Shown piece after piece: positions 1-5,732 of a stretch of DNA of 5,732 nt. Every line of letters begins with the position of its first letter. Position 1 is the first letter of the stretch. The notes below the pieces were generated by a model. It did no database searches. It had not been told where the DNA came from and saw only the letters and a list, made by a program, of their open reading frames with translations. The DNA comes from Acidobacteriota bacterium (lineage in GTDB: Bacteria > Acidobacteriota > UBA890), in assembly GCA_022563115.1 (NCBI GenBank), contig JADFNY010000264.1, forward strand, positions 1-5,732, given 5' to 3'. The position numbers and the translations under genes are program-made.

Positions 1-2
1 AC

Positions 3-512
3 GCTTTCACGATCGTGTCCGGCGCCGGCGACTTGGCCACCCGAACAGCATTCGGCGACGTCCAACTCCACCTCGAATGGAGAAGCCCGACGGTGTTGAC
101 CGGCGAAGGGCAAGAGCGCGGCAACAGCGGCGTGTTTCTCATGGGTTTGTACGAGGTGCAGGTGCTCGACTCCTACGAAAGCCTCACCTATTCGAACGGC
201 CAGGCCGGCAGCATCTACAAGCAGCACATCCCGGCGGTGAATGCGACCCGAGCACCGGGCGAGTGGCAAAGCTACGACATCGTGTTCACGGCGCCACGCT
301 TCGCGCCCGACGGGCAAGTGCAGCAACCGGCAACCATGACCGTCCTGCACAACGGCGTGCTGATCCACAACCACGTCACGCTGCGTGGCCCGACCGTATT
401 CATCGGCGAGCCCGAGTACCAGGCTCACGAAAGCAAGCTGCCTCTGACGCTGCAGGACCATGGCAATCTGGTCAGCTTTCGCAACATCTGGATCCGCGAA
501 CTGCAGGACTAG
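3..512 (+). CDS. 3-keto-disaccharide hydrolase / DUF1080 domain protein, 5'-truncated by window edge
   Basis: The frame is open from the left edge, so the true start lies outside the window; the GTG at 15 is internal to the domain. The 169 visible residues are the C-terminal part of a DUF1080 (3-keto-disaccharide hydrolase) domain, a concanavalin-like beta-sandwich found in secreted or periplasmic sugar-degrading proteins. Seen in the sequence: an FGDVQLHLEW strand near residues 18-27, GNSGVFL at 40-46, YEVQVLDSY at 50-58, a PGEWQSYDIVF segment, HNGVLIHNH, LQDHG at 150-154, and the closing strand RNIWIREL at 160-167 just before the TAG stop. These are the characteristic conserved blocks of the family as I remember them. 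By family knowledge it acts on 3-keto-glycosides or related sugar derivatives, but the substrate here cannot be told. It probably headed an operon with the M24 peptidase gene and the TMEM220 gene downstream. Codon use and the reading frame look intact, and family membership is secure. Confidence 0.9.
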   Translation, partial: AFTIVSGAGDLATRTAFGDVQLHLEWRSPTVLTGEGQERGNSGVFLMGLYEVQVLDSYESLTYSNGQAGSIYKQHIPAVNATRAPGEWQSYDIVFTAPRFAPDGQVQQPATMTVLHNGVLIHNHVTLRGPTVFIGEPEYQAHESKLPLTLQDHGNLVSFRNIWIRELQD

Positions 513-1179
513 CCCGGGCCGTCGAAGCTATTCCGACGGTCACCAGGCTGCCGCCGTTGTTGCCCTGGCTGTGTCGGATCGGAGACAGCGGAATAGAGAA
601 TCCGCGGGATGCTCACACCCATCTCATTGTCGAAATCCAGTCCGCGCGCGGCGAACTGCTCGCGAACCCACCAGCCGATCTCGCCGAGCGTGGTGACGCC
701 GGGTTCGATGACCTCGTTGCTCAGCGCGCGCTCGAGAATCTGCCGGTGCATCTCCAGCGCGTTGCTGAAGGCGACGATCTCCCGCTGCACGCGCCGCACC
801 CTGAAATCGGTGATTACGTTTTCGGCGGAGACGATCCGCGACGAGTATTCGGCGCCGAAGAGGTCGAAGAGGTCGGGATGCCCGCCGCCGCCGAAGAGGG
901 CGCGCTCGATCCTGTCGCCGCCGCGGTCGGTGAAGATCGCGTAGCCGGAGATCGGGCCGAAATGGGCTCGCATCGGGTCAGGATCGCCCTCGCGGACGAC
1001 GTGGATCCACATGTCAACGTTGTTGTCGCGCATCGCACCCGGCAAGATGAGGTCGAGCTTCTCCTTGCGGATCAGGTGGAGAACCTCGGCCCGCTCTCTG
1101 GCCGTTTGCGCGAGTTGCGGAGCGCTGGTCGCCGGCACCATGAGCAGCGCGGTGAAAATAGAATGGCTCGAACCATCAT
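509..1179 (-). pseudogene. M24-family metallopeptidase (Xaa-Pro aminopeptidase-like), N-terminal remnant in inverted orientation
   Basis: From the ATG at 1179 there is a good Shine-Dalgarno (GAGGGAA, plus-strand 1185-1191, 5 nt spacer) and the start of a signal peptide (MMVRAILF). A -1-type frame change then leads into FTALLMVPATSA, so a gene caller would probably start at the ATG at 1141. The long frame continues with blocks typical of secreted M24 proteins annotated as Xaa-Pro aminopeptidases: AEVLHLIRKEKLDL, NNVDMWIHVVREGDPDP, GYAIFTDRGGDRIERA, SRIVSAENVITDFRVRRVQ, PGVTTLGEIGWWVREQ and ILYSAVSDP. Compared with the family from memory, residues are missing between DLFGAE and YSSR (junction near 847/848). 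After YSAVSDP the whole catalytic core is gone: the next recognisable block, SQGNNGGSLVTVG, is C-terminal and in another frame (about 530-572). The visible open frame then runs out of frame to a stop at 509-511. With metal ligands missing it cannot be an active peptidase. The rest of the C-terminus lies on the opposite strand at 1206-1366. Confidence 0.82.
530..538. repeat. Left arm of 9-bp inverted repeat at inversion boundary
   Basis: ATTCCGACG here is the exact reverse complement of CGTCGGAAT at 1197-1205, and allowing one mismatch the match extends to 11 of 12 bases. The two arms lie at the points where coding sense of the M24 remnant switches strand, so recombination or strand switching at this short repeat can account for the inversion. 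A 9-mer alone would not be remarkable; its position is what matters. Confidence 0.6.
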
Positions 1180-1184
1180 CGTGT

Positions 1185-1191
1185 TTCCCTC
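1185..1191 (-). promoter_or_regulatory. Shine-Dalgarno of the M24 remnant
   Basis: On the minus strand the bases read GAGGGAA, 5 nt before the ATG at 1179-1177. This supports the ancestral start in MMVRAILF, ahead of the frameshifted signal peptide. After in-silico re-inversion this site would lie only a few tens of bases behind the stop of the DUF1080 gene, as in an operon. Confidence 0.55.
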
Positions 1192-1196
1192 GAGAT

Positions 1197-1205
1197 CGTC
1201 GGAAT
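1197..1205. repeat. Right arm of 9-bp inverted repeat at inversion boundary
   Basis: CGTCGGAAT pairs with ATTCCGACG at 530-538. It lies between the Shine-Dalgarno of the minus-strand M24 remnant (1185-1191) and the plus-strand C-terminal remnant (from 1206). Re-inverting the stretch between the arms joins the GSLVTVG block to the C-terminal tail, with a short deletion and a frame change between them. Confidence 0.6.
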
Positions 1206-1366
1206 CGTCCCCACCCCGAAGTCACCACGAGCTGCACACCTGGACGTCGGTCCCCGAATGGGGCGGCCAGGATGTTCGCATCGTTCTGGAGCAGAACGTC
1301 GCCATGACCGAGGATCGGCTCGTTTTTCTCGGCGGCCGCCAGGTCGAGTGGTAGGTCATCAAGTAA
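1206..1366 (+). pseudogene. M24-family metallopeptidase, C-terminal remnant in original orientation
   Basis: Plus-strand codons from about 1228 read ELHTWTSVPEWGGQDVRI, then VLEQNVAMTED, LVFLGGRQVEW, an in-frame TAG (1352-1354), then VIK and TAA (1364-1366). This resembles the closing strands of an M24 peptidase, in which a late glutamate of a 'VLE-N-V-MTE' type motif is a metal ligand and the protein ends in a short hydrophobic tail such as EWYxIK. The TAG then looks like a nonsense mutation of a tyrosine codon. No start codon or signal of its own precedes it. Its TAA overlaps the ATG of the TMEM220 gene (TAATG), as expected of an operon's upstream gene. The missing front of this gene is the minus-strand remnant next to it. 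The match to the family is from memory of motifs; identity as coding remnant is likely, and the exact left limit is uncertain. Confidence 0.7.
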
Positions 1367-1797
1367 TGCCCGAAGCGCGTGCCATGCGGAACACGCTGGC
1401 GGTCGCTTCCAAGGCGGCCACACTCGGCGTCGGTACCATGGGGGTGCTCTTTGTCCTCGCGGCGGCGTTGCAATACAACGATCCCGATCCGTACGCTTGG
1501 GCGGCACTGTACCTGGCTGCGGCGGGCGTCTCCTTCGCCACGCTGTGGCTTCCGGACGCGTGGAAGATGCCGGCATCGGTTGCCGTAGTGGCCTTCATCT
1601 GGGCAGCCACGCTAGCGCCCGCAGTTACGCGCACCTCGTTTCCGGATCTGTTTCAGTCGTGGGAGATGATGAGCACCGAAATGGAGGAAGGGCGCGAGTT
1701 TCTGGGCCTGCTGTTGGTTGGAGCCTGGACCGCGTATCTCGCCCAACGGGGCCGCAAGACCCGACAACGTAGCGCCCCGCGAGAGGAGCAAAGCTGA
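1366..1797 (+). CDS. TMEM220 family small integral membrane protein
   Basis: A 143-residue hydrophobic protein. The diagnostic block is ALQYNDPDPYAWAALY (residues 34-49), the aromatic-NDPDP-W-Y signature of the TMEM220 family, placed right after the first membrane span. Four hydrophobic spans are visible, roughly at residues 17-35, 44-62, 69-87 and 111-126. An acidic EMEEGRE stretch (105-111) precedes the last span, and a basic tail rich in R and K should lie in the cytoplasm. The function of the family is not known; bacterial members are usually annotated only as TMEM220 family proteins. The start was taken at 1366 because the ATG overlaps the TAA of the M24 remnant (TAATG, translational coupling). 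The in-frame ATG at 1384 is a possible alternative, and neither has a strong Shine-Dalgarno. The gene seems intact although its upstream partner is broken. Confidence 0.85.
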   Translation: MPEARAMRNTLAVASKAATLGVGTMGVLFVLAAALQYNDPDPYAWAALYLAAAGVSFATLWLPDAWKMPASVAVVAFIWAATLAPAVTRTSFPDLFQSWEMMSTEMEEGREFLGLLLVGAWTAYLAQRGRKTRQRSAPREEQS

Positions 1798-1909
1798 CGA
1801 CCCGATCCTACGAAATCAGAGCGCGAACTCGAAGACTTCGGTGGCCGAGGAGCTTGCGGCGTTCAAGCCTTCCAAAGGCTCCGCATAGTCTGGATGCTCG
1901 TTTCCGGCC
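1798..1909. other. Convergent intergenic region
   Basis: About 112 bases separate the TMEM220 stop from the stop of the convergent yvcK-like gene. No RNA gene or promoter was recognised. A minus-strand frame through it (stop at 1816) reads as plausible protein sequence, PADEAGNEHPDYAEPLEG and onward, directly after the yvcK-like stop but in a different frame; see the findings. Confidence 0.5.
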
Positions 1910-1923
1910 TCATCGGCCGGAAA
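1901..1923. terminator. Perfect 9-bp hairpin across the yvcK-like stop codon, possible terminator
   Basis: TTTCCGGCC (1901-1909) and GGCCGGAAA (1915-1923) form a perfect 9-bp stem with a 5-nt loop. The stop codon of the yvcK-like gene (complement of 1910-1912) falls in the loop. It lies between two convergent genes, where a two-way terminator would be expected. There is no clear U-run after the stem on either strand, so intrinsic termination is uncertain; it might instead stabilise the 3' end of the transcript. Confidence 0.4.
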
Positions 1924-2926
1924 GGAGCATTTCATGCCTGCCCGAGAGCTCCTCGAAAAGCTGCATGAGCGCCTGCGCCGTCCGCTCGGGATCATGGCGA
2001 ACAAACGACGTCGTCGACATGATGTTGGCGAATCGTATTGTTGTCACCCCCAGATCGCGTAGCTGATCGACGTCCACAACGACACGACTAGCGTTCTCGG
2101 CCTCGTACTTGTCGAGCAGGTGACGGGGCACATCCCCCTCGTGGATGAGCACGGCGTCGGGGACCCGGCCGCCGTACTCGGCGAGCTCCTTCACATGGCG
2201 CGAGGCGGACCAACCGTCCGTCTCGCCGTGCTTGGTCATCAGGTTCACAACGTAGATGAGAGGAGCTCGGCTTTCCCGTATTGCGGTGGAAACACCCTTC
2301 ACCAGCAGATTCGGCACCGTGGAGGTGAAAATGTCCCCGGGCGCGTAGACGATAACGTCGCTCCTAGCGATTACTTCCAGCGCATACGGATTCGCGGTCG
2401 CCTCCGGTTCCAGAAAAGCTCGCTGGATCGGCGCCAGCGGTTCGCCAACCCCATCTAGAAGGCCAGCACTTCCGCGTCCATCGATACTCGCCTCACCGCG
2501 AAGTATGTCGCCGTTTGCCAGCTCCGCGCACAAGTGGACATGATCCCAAGTCACGGGGAGCACCCGGCCCCTGATCTTCAGTATCTTGGTAATGGCACCG
2601 ATGGCCTGTTTCTCCGATCCCAGCGCTTTGGTGAGCGCAAGAATGAAGAGGTTGCCGAAGTTCCGACCCTGCAATGGTGGCTCGTCGAAGCGGAAGGCGA
2701 ACAGATCCCTCAGCAGCTCCGATTCCTCAGAAAGAGCGACGAGACACCGGCGGAGGTCCCCAGGGGGCAGAACACCGAACGCATCGCGAAGCTCGCCCGA
2801 GTCACCGCCCGAATCCATCATGCTAACGATGGACTGGACGTACACGTCGCAGTCTCGCAGGCCGCTCAAGACATGGAACGACCCGGTCCCCCCACCGATG
2901 ACGCTTACGGTTTTCATGGCGGACAC
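1910..2926 (-). CDS. YvcK/CofD-like protein (gluconeogenesis factor family)
   Basis: A 338-residue protein matching the YvcK branch of the CofD-like family (about 320 residues in Bacillus) over its whole length. Seen: a nucleotide-binding glycine loop VIGGGTGSF (from residue 9), SIVSMMDSGGDSGELRDAFG, LPPGDLRRCLVALS, then GRNFGNLFILALTKALGS, NPYALEVIARSDVIVYAPGD, IFTSTVPNLLVKGV, YVVNLMTKHGETDGWSASRHV and a closing FVRHDPERTAQALMQLF. In other bacteria YvcK binds UDP-GlcNAc, is needed for growth and normal shape on gluconeogenic carbon, and acts in the cytoplasm as a regulator rather than an enzyme; CofD itself is a phospholactate transferase. LPPGD followed by the CLVALS segment favours YvcK. 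The usual DDGGSSG is here DSGGDSG. The start at GTG 2926 has AGGAA 4 nt upstream; the ATG at 2917 gives the same protein without three residues, and TTG 2947 is less likely. It follows the GAF-mutase gene by 42 nt, so the two are probably co-transcribed. Confidence 0.92.
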   Translation of the reverse strand: MSAMKTVSVIGGGTGSFHVLSGLRDCDVYVQSIVSMMDSGGDSGELRDAFGVLPPGDLRRCLVALSEESELLRDLFAFRFDEPPLQGRNFGNLFILALTKALGSEKQAIGAITKILKIRGRVLPVTWDHVHLCAELANGDILRGEASIDGRGSAGLLDGVGEPLAPIQRAFLEPEATANPYALEVIARSDVIVYAPGDIFTSTVPNLLVKGVSTAIRESRAPLIYVVNLMTKHGETDGWSASRHVKELAEYGGRVPDAVLIHEGDVPRHLLDKYEAENASRVVVDVDQLRDLGVTTIRFANIMSTTSFVRHDPERTAQALMQLFEELSGRHEMLLSGR

Positions 2927-2931
2927 GTGGT

Positions 2932-2935
2932 TCCT
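2932..2935 (-). promoter_or_regulatory. Shine-Dalgarno deciding the start of the yvcK-like gene
   Basis: The minus strand reads TTAGGAACCAC before GTG 2926. AGGA sits 5 nt from this GTG but 14 nt from the ATG at 2917, which favours the GTG start. The ATG is nevertheless the position that aligns with most YvcK starts (MKxVxVIGGG), so the choice remains open. Confidence 0.45.
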
Positions 2936-2968
2936 AACCGGAGACAACTCACGACTCTGAATGCTCCG

Positions 2969-5731
2969 TCACGTCGCCTTCTTTGAAAAGGCCGCCTGCA
3001 TTGCATCGAGACACCCGCGACGCTGGGCGGCCTCCGGTGTCTTCAGAGGCTCCACCTTGGCGCGTTCGCCGGACAGGTACTGCTCGAATGCTTCCGCAAC
3101 TAACCCACGCGCGTCCCTACCGTAGGAGGCCAAATGCTCGTCAATCCATTCAGCTACCTGCGCCGACGTGTCATCCTCATCCGAGGCCTGCACACGCGCT
3201 TCGAGTTTTGGAAGAAAGTTCTCTACGAAGTCTATTCGCCTGTCGAGCGGTACCAGCCCGGAGATCCGTAGAGCATAGTCGGGCAAGCGCACTCCGATGA
3301 CGGCCAGCATTTGGCGTGTGAGGTCATCGGCGAGCTCGAGAACGGCCGCGTCCGTCTGGGCCTTCTGCGCCACCAGCGCGTCGTCATCGGCGTCCCGGCC
3401 CAGCGGGGCAGACGGCACCTCGACGTAGATCTTGTTCTTCGGCTCCGTTCCCGACGGCCGCAGCGTCAGGCGTGATCCATCTTCCAACCGAAATCCCAGG
3501 ACGTTGCGCGCGGCGCGGTCCGTCTCCGATAGGAACTCTCCGTGGATGCCACTCTGGTCCCAGTGATCGATCACCTCTGTGACGCGGCGGCCCGCGATTC
3601 GCTCCGGAGGCCGGCCACGTAACGCCTCCTGTATTTTCTCGATGTTGGTCACGCCTTCGACGCCGACCATCACCATCGAGATGAGCCGATTCGAATAGTA
3701 GCCAAAGCGCCGATAGATGTCGTTGAGGTAGTCGACCAGCGTTCTGCCGTCGCTGCGCTGCAGTGAGGCCAACTCCGCCAGCAGTATGGCCGCTCCCGCC
3801 GCATCCTTGTCGCGCAACTCGGTAGTAACGAGGATGCCGTGGCTCTCTTCGACGCCCACGATGAAGTCCTCCAGGTCGAACGGCATGCTCCTGAAGCTAC
3901 CCTGCTTCTCGATCTGTTCCAGGACGTGGCCGTGATACTTGAACCCGACCAGCAGATCTCCGATCAGCGTTGCGCCGAAATGTTCGACGATCAGCCGCAG
4001 AAGCTCTGTGGTGACCTCGGTCTTGATCACCAGGGGATTCGCCGGCAGGCAGTCCAGCTCGTGCATTCGCTCGAGCTTGTAGTGCGTGACGAGCACGGCA
4101 ATCTCGTCGCCCGTCAAGAACTGGAACGCTCCGTTCCCTGTCGCCGAGCAGACCCCGATACGGTCGGCATCCGGGTCGCAGGACATCACGAGGTCCGCGC
4201 CAACCTTTTTGGCGAGCTCGATCGCTCTGTCCATTGACTCGCGCACCTCTGGATTCGGTACCCGGTAGGGCACGGTGGGAAATGCTCCGTCGTCGGTCGC
4301 CTGTTCGGCCACAAGGTCCACCTGAAACCCGGCGCGCCGCAACACGGTTCCCACCGTCGTGTCGCCTGTGCCGTGGAGCGGAGTGAACACGATCCTCGCC
4401 TGCCGCGCCCTCGGAGCCAGCGACTGGCCGACATTCAATTGGACATAGTCTTCGTGCACTTCGTCAGAAATCCAGGAGACGAGCCGCAAATCCTCCTTGG
4501 CATGTTCCAAGGCGAGTGAGGTAAGGAACGGCACCCGCCGCATGACACGCGCCATGCGGTCGTCGTTGGGGGGAACATCCTGACCACCGAGTCGGTTGTA
4601 AAACTTGCCGCCGTTGTCGTCGGGGTGGTTGTGCGAGGCCGAGATGTTCAGGCCGGCGCTCGCCCCCAGGCTCCGGATCGTGAACACCAGCTCGGGAGTC
4701 GAAACGTATCTTGGCGAGTCCTCGGGCAGAATGTGCACGCGCACGGCATTCGCCGTGTAGACGGCGACCGCCGCGTGGGCAAAGTCGCGAGAACTCATCC
4801 CCAACAGCGGATTGTCAAGCTCGGGGTTGTACAGCCCGTGGATGTCGTGAAACTTACGTACGTCGAAAACGACCACCACCGACAGGTTGCCATCGGGATT
4901 CTCCTCGCGGAGATAGTTGACGTGCCCCTGCACCGAGGACGCCAGCGTGTGGACGTTGAAACGATTCGTCCCGATGCCGACCGGGCCGCGCCGTCCTCCG
5001 GTGCCAAATGGCAGCACCCGATAGAAGCTGTCGAGAAGCAGCGCCCACCGCTCCTGTTCGATGAGCCACAGCAGCTGTGGTCGGTACTCGCCCAGGGTAG
5101 GGTCGACGAGCCACTGCCCGAGATTCGTCAGGGCTTCCTCTTTGTAGCCTTCCTCCACCGGTATGCCTGCGAATCCTTGCCGAACCGTCTCCAATGAACG
5201 TTCGATTACCTCCCTTTCGTCGGCCGGGAGAGCGGCCACCGTCTCCAGGTAGTTGGAGCGCTCGACGGGCCAGACCTGCATCTGGCGAATCGGAAAGGAC
5301 GCATCGATCTTTGCTTGTAGGTCGTCCGGGACTTCCTCGGTGTCGACGTCCCTCAATTGCCGGTAGGCGCGAAGCACTTGGCTGAGGTGATTCGCTACGA
5401 GATCGAACAGCTCCCGATCACCGTCGCTGAATGGGCGCCGCTGATTCCGCCTCTCTATCTTGAAGACACCAGCCACCGTCTCCCTGGGCACTCCGGTGGT
5501 CGAATGCTTGAGAGGTACCGCGTACAGGCAGCCGAAGCCGGTGTCTGCATCGTCGACACCATAGGGATACAGGTATTCGTCCCAAGCACCCAGATGCGCG
5601 GGCTGGCGTTGCAGCTCCTCGTACGAGCTGATGAACAGGGACTCTCCGCTCGTTGCTACGGCCGCTGTCAGCCCCTGCGACTCTCCCTCCCAGTCGAGGT
5701 GATAGCCGCGTTCAGGGAGTGGGATCGGCTC
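2969..5731 (-). CDS. GAF domain - phosphohexomutase (phosphoglucomutase/phosphomannomutase) fusion, 5'-truncated by window edge
   Basis: The frame is open to the right edge, giving 920 visible residues; the GTG at 5491 is inside the GAF domain and not the start. Residues about 13-125 form a GAF domain (GLTAAVATSGESLFI, CLYAVPLK, VAGVFKIERRN, FSDGDRELFDLVANHL). A helical linker follows. The four-part alpha-D-phosphohexomutase runs from about 200 to 775: FGTGGRRG at 242-249; the phosphoserine loop SASHNHPDDNGGK with catalytic Ser 366 (codon 4634-4636); IVFTPLHGTG; the metal loop DPDADR at 519-524; the sugar-binding loop GVEESHG at 626-632; and the phosphate-binding loop RPSGTEPK at 758-765. All catalytic loops are intact, so it should interconvert hexose-6- and hexose-1-phosphates in the cytoplasm. 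Spacing and motifs resemble the PGM2-like subgroup more than GlmM. A further ~145 residues, helical and charged, follow the last mutase strand and are not recognised. The GAF domain could make the enzyme respond to a small ligand; that is inference. The yvcK-like gene follows after 42 nt. Confidence 0.92.
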   Translation of the reverse strand, partial: EPIPLPERGYHLDWEGESQGLTAAVATSGESLFISSYEELQRQPAHLGAWDEYLYPYGVDDADTGFGCLYAVPLKHSTTGVPRETVAGVFKIERRNQRRPFSDGDRELFDLVANHLSQVLRAYRQLRDVDTEEVPDDLQAKIDASFPIRQMQVWPVERSNYLETVAALPADEREVIERSLETVRQGFAGIPVEEGYKEEALTNLGQWLVDPTLGEYRPQLLWLIEQERWALLLDSFYRVLPFGTGGRRGPVGIGTNRFNVHTLASSVQGHVNYLREENPDGNLSVVVVFDVRKFHDIHGLYNPELDNPLLGMSSRDFAHAAVAVYTANAVRVHILPEDSPRYVSTPELVFTIRSLGASAGLNISASHNHPDDNGGKFYNRLGGQDVPPNDDRMARVMRRVPFLTSLALEHAKEDLRLVSWISDEVHEDYVQLNVGQSLAPRARQARIVFTPLHGTGDTTVGTVLRRAGFQVDLVAEQATDDGAFPTVPYRVPNPEVRESMDRAIELAKKVGADLVMSCDPDADRIGVCSATGNGAFQFLTGDEIAVLVTHYKLERMHELDCLPANPLVIKTEVTTELLRLIVEHFGATLIGDLLVGFKYHGHVLEQIEKQGSFRSMPFDLEDFIVGVEESHGILVTTELRDKDAAGAAILLAELASLQRSDGRTLVDYLNDIYRRFGYYSNRLISMVMVGVEGVTNIEKIQEALRGRPPERIAGRRVTEVIDHWDQSGIHGEFLSETDRAARNVLGFRLEDGSRLTLRPSGTEPKNKIYVEVPSAPLGRDADDDALVAQKAQTDAAVLELADDLTRQMLAVIGVRLPDYALRISGLVPLDRRIDFVENFLPKLEARVQASDEDDTSAQVAEWIDEHLASYGRDARGLVAEAFEQYLSGERAKVEPLKTPEAAQRRGCLDAMQAAFSKKAT

Positions 5732-5732
5732 G

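Noticed and set aside
77..1354. Long plus-strand open frame of 425 codons
   Set aside because: Its first part is out of frame with the DUF1080 gene and its middle is antisense to the M24 remnant, with arginine-rich, low-complexity composition. Only its last ~45 codons carry real protein signal, and these are reported as the M24 C-terminal remnant.
1839..1849. Small palindrome CGAAG-A-CTTCG type near the TMEM220 3' end
   Set aside because: The loop would be a single base, so it cannot form a stable hairpin; not counted as a terminator.
2534..2986. Plus-strand open frame opposite the yvcK-like gene
   Set aside because: It is antisense to conserved YvcK blocks and has no family resemblance or ribosome site.
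3839..4237. Plus-strand open frame opposite the mutase gene
   Set aside because: It is antisense to the conserved metal and sugar loops of the mutase, shows no recognisable domain, and is a shadow of GC-rich coding sequence.
4625..5197. Plus-strand open frame of 190 codons opposite the mutase
   Set aside because: Composition mirrors the complementary codons of the mutase domain; no motif or start signal supports it.
5489..5491. GTG at 5491 as start of the mutase gene
   Set aside because: The same frame continues without a stop to the right edge and encodes the front of the GAF domain (GLTAAVATSGESLFI, CLYAVPLK), so this GTG is internal.

Overview
This is a GC-rich bacterial window. Family content (a secreted-type sugar hydrolase domain, an M24 'Xaa-Pro aminopeptidase'-like gene, a TMEM220 protein and a YvcK/CofD-like protein) is compatible with a Gemmatimonadota- or Acidobacteriota-like genome. 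That placement is an impression from family content, not a demonstrated assignment. No tRNA, rRNA, CRISPR array or transposase was seen.

Left half (1-1797), ancestrally a plus-strand operon. It begins with the 3' end of a DUF1080/3-keto-disaccharide hydrolase gene (3-512). It ends with a small membrane protein of the TMEM220 family (1366-1797). Between them lies the wreck of an M24-family metallopeptidase gene. Its N-terminal part, plus a short C-terminal motif, reads on the minus strand (about 1179 down to 531). Its extreme C-terminus reads on the plus strand (about 1206-1366), ends in TAATG and so overlaps the TMEM220 start. A 9-bp inverted repeat (ATTCCGACG at 530-538, CGTCGGAAT at 1197-1205) sits at both ends of the flipped part. 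Turning 530-1205 around in silico restores the order hydrolase stop, short spacer, Shine-Dalgarno, start codon, N-terminus, C-terminus, TMEM220. The simplest reading is a pseudogene whose middle was inverted and which also suffered at least two deletions and several frameshifts.

Right half (1798-5732), a minus-strand operon running right to left. A large gene entering from the right edge encodes a GAF domain fused to a complete phosphohexomutase (phosphoglucomutase/phosphomannomutase type) with a C-terminal extension of about 145 residues. It is followed 42 nt later by a YvcK/CofD-like gene. The mutase makes sugar-1-phosphates that feed nucleotide-sugar synthesis, and YvcK proteins of other bacteria bind UDP-GlcNAc and control carbon flow toward the envelope. 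The pair therefore looks like a sugar-nucleotide/gluconeogenesis module, with the GAF domain as a possible ligand sensor on the enzyme. The two halves converge at about 1798-1909, where a perfect 9-bp hairpin covers the yvcK-like stop codon.

The two points most worth following are the inverted, decaying M24 gene and the GAF-phosphohexomutase fusion beside the yvcK-like gene.
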